Positions 23,992 to 36,850 of a stretch of DNA of 64,000 nt are shown piece by piece. How positions within the stretch are numbered: position 1 is the stretch's first letter; every line of letters begins with the position of its first letter. The notes beneath the pieces were generated by a model. It was not told the origin of the DNA. It ran no database searches and was given only the letters and a program-made list of their open reading frames with translations. A program made the translations under genes and the position numbers. Source of the DNA: Miscanthus floridulus (taxonomy: Eukaryota > Streptophyta > Magnoliopsida > Poales > Poaceae); NCBI RefSeq assembly GCF_019320115.1, contig NC_089587.1, forward strand, positions 87,004,939 through 87,068,938, given 5' to 3'.

Positions 23992-26510
23992 CTATTCCAT
24001 CTCTTTATTCCTTAGGTGTTGCACCCTTCTCTTCTGGCTTCTTGTTAAACCTCCTGGGCACCACTGGCTTTCCTGCCACACATATCTTCTTTCAATGCCT
24101 TCTTCTTCATGATCAGCCCAGTCCTGATCAACGACTCTTTTTCCAAGACGATCATGAACACTTTTATTTTTTAAGCGTCGATCCATGTTATTATGATGAT
24201 ATGCATCTTGAGCATGGATAGACCGGCGGTTGGTTTGAGACTGCCTATACTCCCGATATTGATTGCTGCATTCTGGACAATCATGTCTAGTAGGCAATTT
24301 TAAACCTTCATTCCAGCAATGTCTAAAGAAAGGACAATTCCAATGTAATTTAGCTTGTTCGCTTTCATACCTTTCTTGCTTCAATTGATGCTGGTACGCT
24401 TGATCTTTTAACCACCTCTGATAATCCTTTTCCTTCTGCCGCTGCCACTTATTCAATAGAATCCGAGATGTGACACGCGGCTTTATCGTCTCTACTTTTG
24501 ACGTCCTCCCCTACTCATATTGGCTCTTCTGCTCGGCACGACATCTCCTAATTTCTCTATACTCGTCAGCCGATATTTGCCTCTTAGGATCGACTATTCC
24601 AGCTTCTTTTGATTTGGTTAATGTTAGGACCTTAGTTTTTCCTTTGAATAGCCCATCATCAACCATGTTTTGATCTCCTAGGAAATGATTATCATCAACT
24701 CTCATTTTCCGAGGCGTATCAAATTTGAGCCTCCCCTGCTGAATAGCTCTCTGTATATGCTGCCTGAAGATTCTGCATTCATTAGTGGAATGAGAAGTAG
24801 CATTATGGAACTTATAGAACTTCTTATTCTTCAACTGATCAGGGGGCAACATGACATGACCATCGGGCAACTTGATCCGCCCTTTCTCCAGCAAGAAATT
24901 GAAGAGTTTATTTGATTTAGTGACATCAAAGTCATAGCTCTCCTCGACTCCTCTTCCCCAAGGATTTGGCACCATCATTGTCTTCTTACCCCAATTCCAT
25001 TCAGCTGCAGCAACTTCTTCTTCTTCATCTTCATAGCCATCATCGACTGAGTATGGATCATAAGCTTCGGCTACTGAGGTACTCTTCTAGAACCAGGTAT
25101 CTCTGCGCATACTCTGAAATTGGCTATTAAGCGTTGCTACTCGTTGAGCCAATTGTCCCAAGTTGTCAAATTCTTGTCCCAGCAGCTTTTCTTTCCACAT
25201 CGACATCATTTCTTGAACAGCCAAAGCAGCTAGTTGATCATCGGCCAAGTTTAAGGAGAAGCACAAGTTCTTGGTCTCTCAAAACCTCTGAAGAAACTCA
25301 GTGCCCGATTCATTAGTCTTCTATCTTATGATTGTCGGATCGGTAATCTTCTTTTCTCTAGTCCCAGTATAAAAATATGTATGAAACTTCTTCTCCAGGT
25401 CAGCCCAATTGGCAATGGAATTGACTGGCAATGATGAAAACCAAGTGAAGGCTGGCCCTGATAAGGACAGAGAGAAGAAATGAACTCGATGGGCATCTTC
25501 AACTGACGCTTCGCCCAATTGTGTAAGATATCGAATTCTGAGAGCCTATAATTTATTGGAAGAGCGACCAAATTATGCCATTCTAGATATGGGCGTTTGT
25601 ACGAAAAGGTCAGCCCTTTTGGCTTTAGACCGAACTGATTCTTCATCATCTCAGTCACCCTCAGCAATAACTCATCAGCTTGTGGATTTGGATTCCTCTG
25701 TACCTGCTGACCCATCTGTGAATTGAAATCCCGCGTGCCTTGATATCCTGGATTTGGCATCATGTGGAGGGTGTTATAATATGTGCCATAGTGATACCCT
25801 TGTGGAATCTCAATCTACTGAGTCATTTGTTGGCTTGCTGCTTGAAGTCTCTGATTATAGATATAAGGATCTATATCTCTACGGATCCTTTGAACTGACG
25901 GTGTTGTTTTTTGAGCCAACGACGATATGTGGCCCGATGTGCCAAAATTGATCACCTGGTTACGACTTTGCCCCGCCGGCTGTTGCACATGCTGTATTGG
26001 TGGTCTAGGATGGTACTGTGTTTGATTTGCAGTAGTTCCTTGAGTTTGTTCAGATGAACGCTGAACTGTCTAGACATCACCACTACCAGCCAGTGCTGCT
26101 TCTTGATGGCTGGTACCAACTTGATTGGTCCCCTAGGTCGGTGGATCTGAAATGTTGTAATAAGCCAGTCTGCCTTGACCAACTGGAAATCCATGAATCG
26201 CCTCTTTCAAGGCGTTATGGAATACATCCATAAAAGCTTCATTATGGCTCGACATGGCATCACGAATAGATTTGTCCACAACCTCTTTAAAGAAATGCAT
26301 GTCTTCAGCTTCATTTGTGTCCGTCTGCCCATGTAACAGAACTCTTGGTAGTGGAAATTTCTGAACAATTGTGTTGTCACGTGTTTTGGTGTAGGACAAC
26401 AAATATTTATTCTGAAACTCTTCTATAGCTTTGCTGATGATACCCTTATCCCCATCAGGTAGATCTTCATAATGTAGCATAAGGATGTCATCGTTGTTGT
26501 GAACCGCCAT
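23992..26510 (-). pseudogene. Element B gag, decayed
   Basis: The start is the ATG at 26510 (peptide begins MAVHNNDDILMLHYEDLP), 39 bases after the 5' LTR. The frame is open to 26133, then continues in pieces with stops and at least one frameshift. A retrotransposon capsid segment is recognisable on the minus strand at 25518-25321 (FFSLSLSGPAFTWFSSLP, then NWADLEKKFHTYF). A Lys/Arg-rich tail at 24456-23992 contains a cysteine/histidine cluster (CPFFRHC, then CPEC) in the nucleocapsid position. The length order matches a Tat-like gag. It is not expected to make a full protein. Confidence 0.7.
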
Positions 26511-26548
26511 GACAATTATGGGGTCCCACCGGGCATGCCAGAAACGTG

Positions 26549-27856
26549 TGTCGATATAGAATTTTCGTCCCGTGCCGAGGACACACGTAGCAAGCCGGAA
26601 GGGTCCACTCGATAGAGCACTTCCGCCTAGCTTCAGCATAGGGGTGGTCGATCCTATGCGATCCTCCCGAGACATGCCAGTCAATTTGACCCTGTAATTG
26701 ACAAGGAGAGAAAGTTCATCAGTAATTAAGGGCGAAACTTGCCGGTGTTGCCAGACAGTCCCGAATGTGCGGCTATGAGAGCCGATATGAAAGGAGATCG
26801 ACTAAATAGTCGATTCCAGTATATTCATGAGAATAAATCAATTAGAGCTCATGGGGTTGTGTAAGAGGAATCGGTTATCATTCAGGATAAATATCATTAA
26901 TCGAACAGATATTAATCAATGGCAATAAGATGTCAACAATGATCGGTTTGTGCTGAGCCAATGATTATAATTAACCGAACCCCTTTTTATATAAAGAAAC
27001 AATTCAACACCACTTAATCGTTTAATAAAGATAAATCTAATGAACATGTTAGATCTCATCTATTATCATGACCAGTGGGGCATGAGGCAGAATCATGCAG
27101 GCCGTAGAAAAAATAATAGACTCGATGACCCTAACTCATTACTAATATCAGTGGGGTATGAGGTAGAATCATGCAGGCCATAATACAATAATAAGATCAT
27201 GGGGCTAACATATCTTTCAACCTATCTTTACTTCAACGGTCTCGTGATGCGAACTGTTCGTGTAAGTGCTTGATATCAGCTAAAACAGCCGATTCAAGCA
27301 TAATGCACAGTTAAAGTCATGCCTTACCAGGAATAGATCTACTAAATAACGATCCCCACTCCATAGTGCTAATAGTGGGGTGTGAGGCAGAATCACACAG
27401 GCCATGATAACAGCCTGTGGAACGGTTCTCGCTAGCCAATAGATCTACTCAAGACGCAACATGCCTTAACCGCACGTTATGCACGATTAAGATTGATGTA
27501 AAACAGCCGATAAAACATAACTCATCGTTTAAGGTGTAGATTAGATCAGTTTTAGGTTGGCAAACGATGGGTTAAATAAGGTATAAGGCCGATCTAAATC
27601 AATCTCAATCGGGCAGAGTGATATTATTGTAATTAGATAAACAATGAAAGCAATAAGCAATATCGGTAACTTAATGAATCTACCAAAGATTGTCATTCTA
27701 AGGTAGAGCCGATAACTTGACCTTGATCTAATTCAAGCAGTGGGGTGTGAGGCAGAATCACACAGGCCATACTCAAATTAAACAAGAGTCGATTACTAGC
27801 TTATACCAGAGCCGCAGTGGAGGTTGACCGGATCGATGCAGCCATACGAACAGAGG
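26549..27856 (-). repeat. Element B 5' LTR, outer end missing
   Basis: This 1,308-bp segment aligns with 2828-4125 and stops at ACGAACAGAGG. The remaining 490 bp of a full LTR (as at 4126-4617) are absent and A sequence follows at once. The missing part is the outer end, where U3 and the promoter of a minus-strand element should begin, so B may have been transcriptionally dead since this loss. Confidence 0.8.
27080..27763 (-). repeat. Four dispersed hairpin repeats in the B 5' LTR
   Basis: Copies lie at 27080-27098, 27156-27174, 27380-27398 and 27745-27763, matching the four in the other LTR. Three stems are perfect. The second is GTATGA/TCATGC, in which one pair becomes a G-U type wobble if transcribed. 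Its loop is GGTAGAA instead of GGCAGAA. Confidence 0.8.
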
Positions 27857-28062
27857 CATTTTTGGTGTGCAGTCGAGGCGTAGCCGATGGATGGGGCAAG
27901 GTTAGGGTTACAGACCCAGGCGTTTGGTGTGTAGTCGAAGTGTAGCCAAGGGATGGGGCGAGTTCGGGGTCGTAGACCAAGGCGTTTGGTGTGTAGTCGA
28001 AGCATAGCCGAGGGATGGGGCGAGTTCGGAGTCGCAGACCTAGGCGTTTGGTGTCTTGAGTC
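27857..28062. repeat. 62-bp tandem repeat in element A
   Basis: Three full units and part of a fourth, each starting near TTTGGTGTGYAGTCGARG and ending CAGACCYAGG or similar, have a period of 62 bp. Element B's truncated LTR joins directly to the first unit. The frames that run through it are repeat-derived and are not genes. Confidence 0.75.
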
Positions 28063-28078
28063 CCCAAGCCCCATTGGG

Positions 28079-29352
28079 CATTGGTAGGGGTCGGTTTAAG
28101 TTGTGAGTTTTGTCACTTGCCTCGATCGCTCAGGCTCGAGTGATGCACTCGGTGAGTTTGCTAACGGGTATGATCGAGTGGAATCCAGGTCCGTCGTTCA
28201 TGACGGGGTCAGCATAGCCCTCTTGTGACATTCCACTGCTTTACCTAAAACCCGGTAGATGCCTGGGTCATTCCAGAGACCGACTCGGGTGGCCTACTGG
28301 CCTCCCCTCGATGGAGATTCTATAGGCTTGGCAGAGGTTTAGGATCGAACGAGAAGGTTGAGATGACCCTGTCTGCTTTAGGGCAGACTAGGCGAAGGCC
28401 GCACGGGGCTCATCTATGTTTCCTCCCCTGGCTCTGTTTGATGTGGGGTGGCCTCGAGCCCTTCGTGGGCCAGCCTTCGAACCCCGGTCGATCGTTGCTC
28501 ATCTCGAATGAGGCAACTGCCACTTCATGATGCAACATGGAGCGTTATGGTGCATTTCGCTGCACGTGCAATGCTTAGTTCCTGAGCCCCTGGGCGGCTC
28601 AGGGCCCGAATCATCCGGGGGGCATGGGCATATGGAATGAATGCTTGTATGGATGTATGAAATGATTATAAAGAAATAGCGGGGGTCGGTAGTGTTACCT
28701 TGATGACTCGAGTGACAGGGTTTGAAGAGCTCTAGTCAGAAATGTCCGACCGAGACCCATGCTCATCATTCATGACGAAGTCGACATGGCCTACATGGGG
28801 CATCCCTTCGCTCCTTACCTATCTCTTGGTGTTATCCTGAGCCGTTCGATTGACCTAGGAAGCCCGATGGCCTCTCCTAGCGGAGATTCCATTTTGAGTT
28901 TTTCCAAGTCCCGCCTGGGGATGCGGAGAGCTGCCTGTGTGCGGTGGCGCTTTGGTTCTTGCGCCCGATGTGTGGTAGTGGTGGGCCATACCTAGGCCAT
29001 GTCCCATCTGATCAGACACTGTTCCATCGGGCAGGGCATGTCTCATCGGTCAGGGCGCGTCCCATCGTATCCCATCTGCATTAAATGGAAAGGGAGAGGT
29101 TTTTTTTCGCTCCGTCGTTTCGACTTTCCCGATCGGCGTGCCTTCCCCAACTATTGCGCCCTTTTCCTTAAGTAGGAGAAGGGAGAAGGCTTTTTGCCCC
29201 GTTCCTTTGCCTATTCCTCATCTGCCGCCTCTTCTCATCTTCCTTATTGTCGAGAGCGTCTTTGAGAGCCGCGGCAGTTCCTAGGAAAGAAAAAAGGGGG
29301 AGAGCGAGGGAGAGGAAAAAACTCACAAATCCTTTCACGAACCTAGAGCGAC
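28079..29352. other. Element A region upstream of its antisense gene
   Basis: No gene is recognised. The stretch holds G/C-rich segments of A's noncoding type (around 28570-28620) and a run of TCCCATCKG-like units at about 29000-29075. The promoter of the antisense gene should lie in the last few hundred bases, but I see no clear TATA box. Confidence 0.5.
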
Positions 29353-32300
29353 ATGTCGGATTGGTGGTCATCCACTGTGAGGGAGTCAGTGCTGAAGGCC
29401 TTTGCCATGAAGGGGTTTCTGCCGCCGAAGGAGGTGGCGCACTAGAGGGCTCCTGGGAGGGAGGAGTTCCTACAACCTCAGCTCGACGAGGTGGTTTCCT
29501 TTCTCGCCTTCCATGAGTGCGGGTTAGGATACCCCATGCACTGGTTCCTGCATGGGCTCCTCAATGAGTGGGGTCTGGAGCTACAGCACCAAAATCCGAT
29601 GGGGGTGCTGCATATCACCGGCTTCATCACCGTCTGCGAGGCTTTCCTCGGGATGGAGCCGCACGTGGACTTCTTCCGGCGACTATTCTCTAGGCGAGCT
29701 TTGCCGATGGGGAATCTGCCTGAGGTCGCACTGGTGGGGGGCTTTGCCCTATAGAGAAAACCGAGTGCGGGAGGCTCATATCCCGCGTACATCCCCTACG
29801 ACTCTAACCATGGGTGGCATAGGGAGTGGTTTTATATTAGGAACCCGATGGAGGTGCCATTCCCGGCGTTCACCGGTGGGAGGCCAGAGAAGCAGGATAG
29901 TTGGTTGTGGGGCCCATCCCGTCGAGAGAAGAAGAAGGTGGAGATCATTGAGGAGGAGCTCTAGAAGCTCGTGCGGCACAGCCTTGACAGAGTGCAACTG
30001 TTTCACACCCTCTATCGCAGTTGGGTCGCTCTATTGGCGGAGAGGACATGGCCGATGTGGAGGTACGGTAGCCCGTTAGACCCTGATCATGCGTCACTGG
30101 AGGAGCTGCCAAATGATGAGGTCTAGAGTCACCTCGACCGGGTGCTGTAGCTAAAGCCAAAAGAGAGGGTTAATGGAAAGCCCAGACCTCTCAACGCCTC
30201 GGTGGTGTCCAAACTGGTATGCTCTCCTCTCTTTATTCTATGTTCTTTTCCCCTCTAATTTCCTGCTTTTTGATTTTGAGTCACCTATTTTTGTAGGGAC
30301 TTGATGCTTACAAGTCCTGGCCGCACCTCCCGAAGGAGCCGAAAGGCGTGGCTCAGTAGGCCACCCAAAAGGAGGCTGCAGATGCCAGGAAGAAGAAGAA
30401 AGCCGAGGAGGCTCGGTGGAAGCATAAGAAGGAGGAGGAGATCACCCGACATGTGAAGGCTAGGGAAAATAAGAGCGATGCCGAGTCCGAGCTCGAGTCG
30501 GAGGATCCCACAGATGTGGATGACATGGTTTTCTCCATGGCGGAGGAAAGCCGGGAGGTCGTTGTGACCTCAGCGGAGCGTCGTGACCCTACGGCGATGT
30601 CTGCAGGTGATGAGCAGGAGGCGGAGAGGCACGCCATGGTTCCCATGCCAAGGAAGCACGCGGTGAGCGTGGACGCCGTTGATGAATGGGAGGCAAAGCG
30701 GACACGGTCACCGCGCCCCTTGGTGGCGTCGCTGGTCTCATCCCCGCCTGCTGCGGGGGTGGCCGAGCAGACCAGGTGGTCAGAGGAGCGGGCTAGCACC
30801 CGTGCGTCACTGGGACTGGTGCCAACGTGTGACTTGCAGCAGGAGGATGCCCCGCCTGCTGCTTCGGTCGATGCGTCCTGAGCCGAAGGTCGCGGTGACC
30901 CATAGGCCAGGCAGGAGCTGGTTGGGACGACTCCGCCCCTAGCTGAAGTGAGGGGGCACGGGTCACAGCCAGGGAGCGGCCCTTGCCCTGCAGGCCCATC
31001 AATGCTGGGTCTTGGTTTTAGGGTCATGCCGCTTACCTCCCGGTATGTTTTTCTTTGTTTCTTTTTTATCTTTTGTTGTGGAGTCTTTTTGGAGTATTAT
31101 TGACCTACACTCTTTGTCATCGACCGAACGATGATGGGGTTGAGCATCGCCCCAACTCCCATGCAGAAGGTTTGGAGGCCCACCCTGCAGCGCGCCGCGG
31201 CGAGCGACGGGGGGAACAGGGTGGTGGCGGCGAGCCCTTCCCTTCTGAGGGTGGTGCTCCCCGGGTCGGTTGCTAGTGCGATGGCAGCGGTGGCGACGGT
31301 GCTGATGGAGATCCCAGTGGTGATGATGGAGGCTTCTCCGTGTGTGTCCCTTATGGCCCCTCCTCCACCAGCTGCGGTGGAGGAAGAGAAGGAGACCGGG
31401 CCCCTTGCCTCACTGGGTGGAGGGCTGCATGGCTCACCGTCGCGGTCAGAGTTGAAGGGTCCGGGGGGAGACGCGGCCGAGACAGAGTCAGAACATCTGT
31501 TAGTGGCCCGCACAACTGAGGTGGTGGGGATCCCATTCGACGACAAAGCAGATGTCGTGGTAGAGCTGCCGATGGCATCGTGGAAGCTGGCAGTGGTTCA
31601 GTCGGAGGCTGGGCCCTCCGGCAGGCTGTCGGAGGGTGGCCTAGAGTGGCCCTGCCCTGAGGACCCATCAAAGGTGCAGTTTGTCCTTTGGAATTCCTAG
31701 GAGTGTCAGCTCTGGGACATCCTTGGGGGGAAAGGACTCGCCATGGAGTCGGATCTCACTAAGCTATCACAGCAGCTCAAGGACGCCTAGGAGCGGGTTA
31801 AGTCTGCCCAATAGTTGGTCAAGGTCGACCTGTAGCTCATCGTGGAGGTGAGTTTCCCATGTTTGTCCTTGATCTCTTAGTCTCTTGTTGGTTGCCTCAG
31901 CATGCTTGTTTCTTGTTTTCGTAGGGTCTGAAGGAGATGTCGTCTCGCAAGTCCCGTTTCCTCCAGATGGAGCATGCCCGGATGGCCGAGCTTGAGCATC
32001 AGCTGGAGGCCGCCCGTCGTGAGTCCCAGGACCAGGCGGCCGAGGTGACCGGGGTGTGGGCGGAGGAGCAGCGTGCAGCGGAGCGGGCGACCGCCACCAA
32101 GCGGGGGCTTGGGGTGGCGAAGGCCCGCTAGGTGGAGACCGAGGCAGGGCTGTGGAAATCCTTGGTGGACATGGAGGTGGCGCTCCAAAAATCCCAAGAA
32201 ACCCTTAAGTCAGAGTGGAACGCCCTAGAGTCAGAGCGGAACGCCCTGGAGTTGGCGCGAAAGGCCCTGGAGTCGGAGCAAAAGGCCCGGTAGGAGGCAG

Positions 32301-32955
32301 ACCGGGAAGTGCTCGTGCTTAGGGGTCGGGTGATGGGGATGGAGGAGATGAGCACCCGGCTGCGTGAGCAAGTGGCCCGGCAAGCGGAGGAATTCTCTGA
32401 AAGCTCTAGTTTGGTTTTGGTTAATTGATGAAACCCTAAGTGCTAACCTAGTTTATCAAAGTGATTGTGAGATAGGTAGCACTACTCCAAGTGATGAAGC
32501 AATGGCGAAGATCATGATGATGGTGATGGCATGGTGATGATCAAATGCTAGAACTTGGAAAAGAAGAAAGAGAAAAACAAAAGGCTCAAGGCAAAGGTAC
32601 AAATAGTAGGAGCCATTTTGTTTTAGTGATCGAGACACTTAGCGAGTGTGATCACATTTAGGATCGATAGCCGTACTATTAAGAGGGGTGAGACTCGTCT
32701 TGAAATGCAGTTATCAAAGTGCCACTAGATGCTCTAACTCATTACATATGCATTTAGGATCTAGTGGAGTGCTAACACCCTTGAAAATGTTGGTGGAAAT
32801 AAGCTAACACATGTGCACAAGGTGATACACTTGGTGGTTAGCACATTTGAGCAAGGGTAGGAATCTTCACCGGCGGAGTGTCCGCCCGTAGAGTGCGGAC
32901 AGTCCGACGGTGCCACCGGCACCCTAGATAGAAAAGACGAAGGTCACTGTAAGTG

Positions 32956-33345
32956 ACCGGACGCTGGTCTCGGTTGGACCAGCGCGTCCGGTCAGTAGCA
33001 ACAGAGGGTGCGTGTTTCAGTCTTCGACCAGATGCTGGCGCTAAAAGTGACCGGACGCTGGCAGTGTGCATCCGGTCAGTGCCGACGTACGCTGACGTGG
33101 GGCGCATAGAGGAGACGTTGAGTGACCGGACGCGTCCGGTCGTGAAAATTCGCGATTGGAACCTTACTGGAAACGACCGGACGCTGTGGTCCAGCGTCCG
33201 ATCACTTTCTAACTGACGCGTTCGGTCATCACTTGACCGTTGAGATTGGGCGATCTACGTTTGAAGCAGGGAACACGTGGCGAATATCTGAGGACCAGAC
33301 GCTGGGGTCCTGCGTCCGGTCAATATGACCGGAGCATCCGGTCAC
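32956..33345 (+). promoter_or_regulatory. CCGG palindrome array in D
   Basis: Repeated inverted units of GACCGGACGCTGG and CCAGCGTCCGGTC occur here, including the perfect 18-bp palindrome GACCGGACGCGTCCGGTC at 33124-33141. The last unit (GACCGGAGCATCCGGTC) ends about 50 bp before CTATTTAAG at 33397-33405. Confidence 0.8.
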
Positions 33346-33396
33346 CCCTCATTGTGCCCAGTGAAGGGGTACAACGGCTCTATTTCGTGGGGGCTT

Positions 33397-33405
33397 CTAT
33401 TTAAG
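33397..33405 (+). promoter_or_regulatory. TATA-like element of D
   Basis: CTATTTAAG lies at the position corresponding to TATAAATAG in the G and F LTRs, just downstream of the palindrome array. Confidence 0.55.
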
Positions 33406-33681
33406 CCCCATGGCCGGCTCAAGCTCACTCTCTTGGCCATTTGCATTGACATAGCAACCTTGTGAGCATAGCCAAAGTCCTCCCACTCATCTCCATCATT
33501 GATTCATCATCATTGTGAGATTGGGAGAGAATCCAAATGCATTGCTTGAGTGATTGCATCTAGAGGCACTTGGTATTCGTGTTTCGCTATGGGATTCACT
33601 TGTTGCTCTTGGTGGTTGCCACCACCTAGGTAGCTTGGTGCAGCGGTGGAGGATTGGTATGAGTCGGTGATTGTTCGTGGC

Positions 33682-34079
33682 TGTCGATGAAATATAGTCA
33701 CTAGTCCACCGAGGGGGGTGCCCGTGGTGGTAGATTATCGGTAGGATGCGTGTGATCTAGAACCAGATGGTGACACAAGGCGCAGAGATAGCGATTTAGA
33801 CAGGTTCAGGATGTCTGATCGACGTAATACCCTACATCATGTGTCTTTGGTGTATTGTATTCAGATGTATGCAGATTAACCTGTCCTCTAGGGGACCCTT
33901 GTCTCTCCTTATATACTCCGAAGAGACAAGGTTACAAGTAAAGTATCCAATTTGGTACTATTACAATATCTAGTACAACTTGTAATCTTGATGTGCACGC
34001 CTTAATCTTACGGGCCGGGCCACCTCGGATGGTGCGGCCCATGTACCATCTTGTGGTACCCGGGGGTATATCCCCCACA
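33682..34079 (-). repeat. Element E 3' LTR
   Basis: It starts TGTCGATGAAATATAGTC and ends TATATCCCCCACA on the plus strand. Confidence 0.88.
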
Positions 34080-34349
34080 GCTAGTCCCTGAGCACCATGT
34101 ATTCTGATGCGACATGCCATTTTAACCTTCTCCGAACAGTGAGGCTTGAGTTCCTGACATCTTCGACCACCATTGTCGCCGGAGAAATAGGTTGTTCGAA
34201 GAATGTATGGTGCTCTTAAAAAGAAAGAAAAAGATTTCCGTCCTGGGATGTGTGCCCACTTGTATTTCTAAAAAGAAATGTAAGTGCGTCTTGAAGCGTA
34301 GCGTCTTTGATCATCAGATCGAGCACATTCACCGCAAGGTGAAGTGTGC

Positions 34350-34930
34350 CCACTTAGTCCCCGAGCCTGGTAGTAGGTGATGTAGTCACGTGGTGCCAGG
34401 GTCTAAAAAGAATTCCTAGTTAAATTGAGAATCCAATCATCGTACAGGCGATATGAGATGCACCGGCAGGTGCATCGTACCGATGTAGTCCCCGAGCTTG
34501 CTGGAAGGCGAGGTATGAGCCTTGTAGCAAGGTCTAAGTGCGAAAAAATATCCCAACTGTATGTGAGTTGCCAGTCGCATGTAGCCGAGACGCAAAGTCC
34601 CCGAGCCATGGTCGGAGAGTGGTCGAGGCAATCCCCGTGCGTAGGTCGAGAAACGAGCGATGAAGTCCCAAAGCTGTGGTCGGAGAGTGATCAAGGCAGT
34701 CCCCGAGCACAGGTCGAGGAGCGAGCGACGAAGTCCCTGAGCCGTGGTCGGAGAGTGATCGAGGTAGTCCCCGAGCACGGAGTGGTCTGGCCAGAAGTCC
34801 CAGAGCACGGAGTGGTCTGGCGAGTCCCCGAGGGTCCCAGAGCACGGAGTGGTCTGGTGAGTCCCCGAGCACAAGGGTGGTCTGGCCAGAGTCCTCGAGC
34901 ACCATAGTGGTCTTGGCGAGCCCCGAAGCT
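34350..34930 (-). repeat. Degenerate AGTCCCCGAGC repeat tract in E
   Basis: At least eight units begin AGTCCCCGAGC or a close variant. From about 34765 they shorten to units around CACGGAGTGGTCTGG. The overlapping frames on both strands, such as 34425-34907 and 34437-35090, are products of the repeat and have no supporting motif. Confidence 0.7.
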
Positions 34931-36479
34931 TGAGCTCGTTGACCGAACTATGTTCCTGAAAAATAAACACGGAGAGCGGTAGTACATGATGATGTACGAA
35001 ATATATTGATCTCTCTGTAGGAGGTGAAGTAAACACTTGGTGTTCGGTTGGCGATGAATTATACTTGGTGTAATATTCGAAAAATAACATTAGCTATTTT
35101 TAGCCCTTTTTGTTATGTAGCGACGTAGCGCGATGTATTAACCTGTCCTGGAGAATGCGCCAGCCCTGGGCTAACCAACATCTCGTAGCGCGAGGCATGG
35201 AACGCTGCCGCGCGTAGAGTGCCAGTGTTACTAGGGAGCGACTGCCGACTACCCGTAGCGCAGAGGGCGGACTCTCATGCACGCGTGGGGTGGAGCCGGA
35301 GACAGTGCCGGCTCTAGGATTCTCAAGCAGGAAGGAAAACGTATCAGTGAACCGTTGTAAAAACTTATACATGTTTTGGATTGTATGTATGGAGAAAATT
35401 TGACACGGAGTGCACCCTTAGGGTGGTCGGCGGAGGTGTACGATGATCGAAGAAATTTTCAATTAAAAATAATACTTAGCTTTATTGACGACCGGTGAGT
35501 GTAGTCAGCGTGTTGCGATGTTCGAGAGATGGCTTGACGTGGCTCGCTTGTGGCTCGGTGTGGCTCGCTCAACGGCTCGACGTGGCTCAACGCGGCTCGT
35601 CGTGACTTGCTAGACAGCTCGGACGGCTTGTTTGACGGATCGACATGGCTCGCCGATGGCTCAACATGAGTTGATCGACGTCTGGCTTCTGAGTGCTCCA
35701 GAGCTCATGTACTTGGCCTTGACGTTCCGACCTGTGTCTGTACACCCTCTCCTCCAAGCTCCAGCGGCAAGCGTGTGCCTTGAGCCTATGATCCCATCAT
35801 GCACGCATCTTGCTTCGATCATCGCGAGATGCCGCGCGAGATGGTGCATGAGGAAAAACAAAAAGATTTGTGTGTCGTTGAATAGAAATCAAGTAATAAA
35901 TATTTAATTGAGAATTCACTTAGCTTTTGGGCGTGTGAACAAATCGTCTTGGCCTTCTGCCCAATGAGATGGCTTGCATGTGTACTTGTGTAGATGTATA
36001 CGTGTGTATGCGTAACTCTTGGCTAGCTTGCGTTGTCTTCATGCTGCTGTGGATTGAGCCGATGCCTGGTCGGAACTTTGGCCTCATGACGGACGCACAT
36101 GAGGGCCGTCGTGGACGATATGATGGAAAAAATCGCCGTCACAGATTGACGCCGAGTTGCCGCAATTTTGACAAAACTCCACATGCCGTCGCCTTGATCT
36201 TGCTGGATTGCATGTCCGTCGTGCATGAATACGATGGATATACTAGTTGACGTCACCTCTTGCATGTATCCCCGGTATAGTGATCGTTGAACGCCTGCCG
36301 CGAGAAGCCGGGTTGCCGCGGATGGCGTTGTTGAGGAAAATTATCTTTGGATAGACATCTGGTTGGTCGCGATGAAGTTGTCCGGTCCTCAAGCTTTTCA
36401 GCCTGTCGCCATGACTGTGGTCGCGATTGTCGTAGCGCCGTTCTTCACGGCGATCATCATTGCGACGTGGTCTGGTGGC

Positions 36480-36640
36480 CGATGTGGTCAGAGCTCGGCA
36501 GAGCTGCTCGGGACGTGGTCGACGTGGTCGGAGCTCGGTGGAGCTGCTCAGGACATGGTCGTGGTTGGCGTGGTCGGAGCTCGGCGGAGCTGCTCGGGAC
36601 GTGGTCGTGGTCGGCGTGGTCGGAGCTCAGTGGTGTAGAT
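36480..36640 (-). repeat. GC-rich tandem units in E
   Basis: Three to four units of the form GTGGTCGGAGCTCGGNGGAG, with variable spacing of roughly 40-57 bp, end near 36640. The overlapping frames through this block are repeat artefacts. Confidence 0.7.
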
Positions 36641-36850
36641 ATGTCATCACGTGATGACATGATGTTACACTTAAATCTTCGGCGTTGATGCATGTAGACC
36701 CGATATGGCAGGAAGGTTCACGCAGGAAGCACGGCGAGTCCCGCTATAGGTCGTAGTCGCCGTTGCCGAAGGACGTTGTCGCAAACAACATTGATCTTGA
36801 GATCCCATCTGGTTCGCCGTGGATCAGCACACACAACCCCTAAAGGGGAC

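Larger units (their letters stand above)
2828..27856 (-). mobile_element. Element B: non-autonomous Ty3-type LTR retrotransposon with gag-protease and an antisense gene
   Basis: The left LTR is 2828-4617 and the right LTR 26549-27856. The first 1.3 kb of each align closely in the same orientation. Decayed gag and protease frames on the minus strand (26510 down to 23236) place the 5' LTR on the right. Left of the protease comes about 450 bp of noncoding sequence, then the nested Cassandra/C block, then an antisense gene on the plus strand (5623-7871), then the 3' LTR. Reverse transcriptase, RNase H and integrase are absent on both sides of the nested block, so the lack is not caused by that insertion. 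The outer 490 bp of the 5' LTR is missing, and the 5-bp duplication is therefore ambiguous (ATTTA at 2823-2827 against ATTTT at 27858-27862). A Tat-like Ty3 lineage is likely from the gag and protease style. Confidence 0.83.

Noticed and set aside
34437..35090. Long overlapping frames on both strands in element E
   Set aside because: They are produced by the degenerate AGTCCCCGAGC repeats; all phases lack stops for the same compositional reason.
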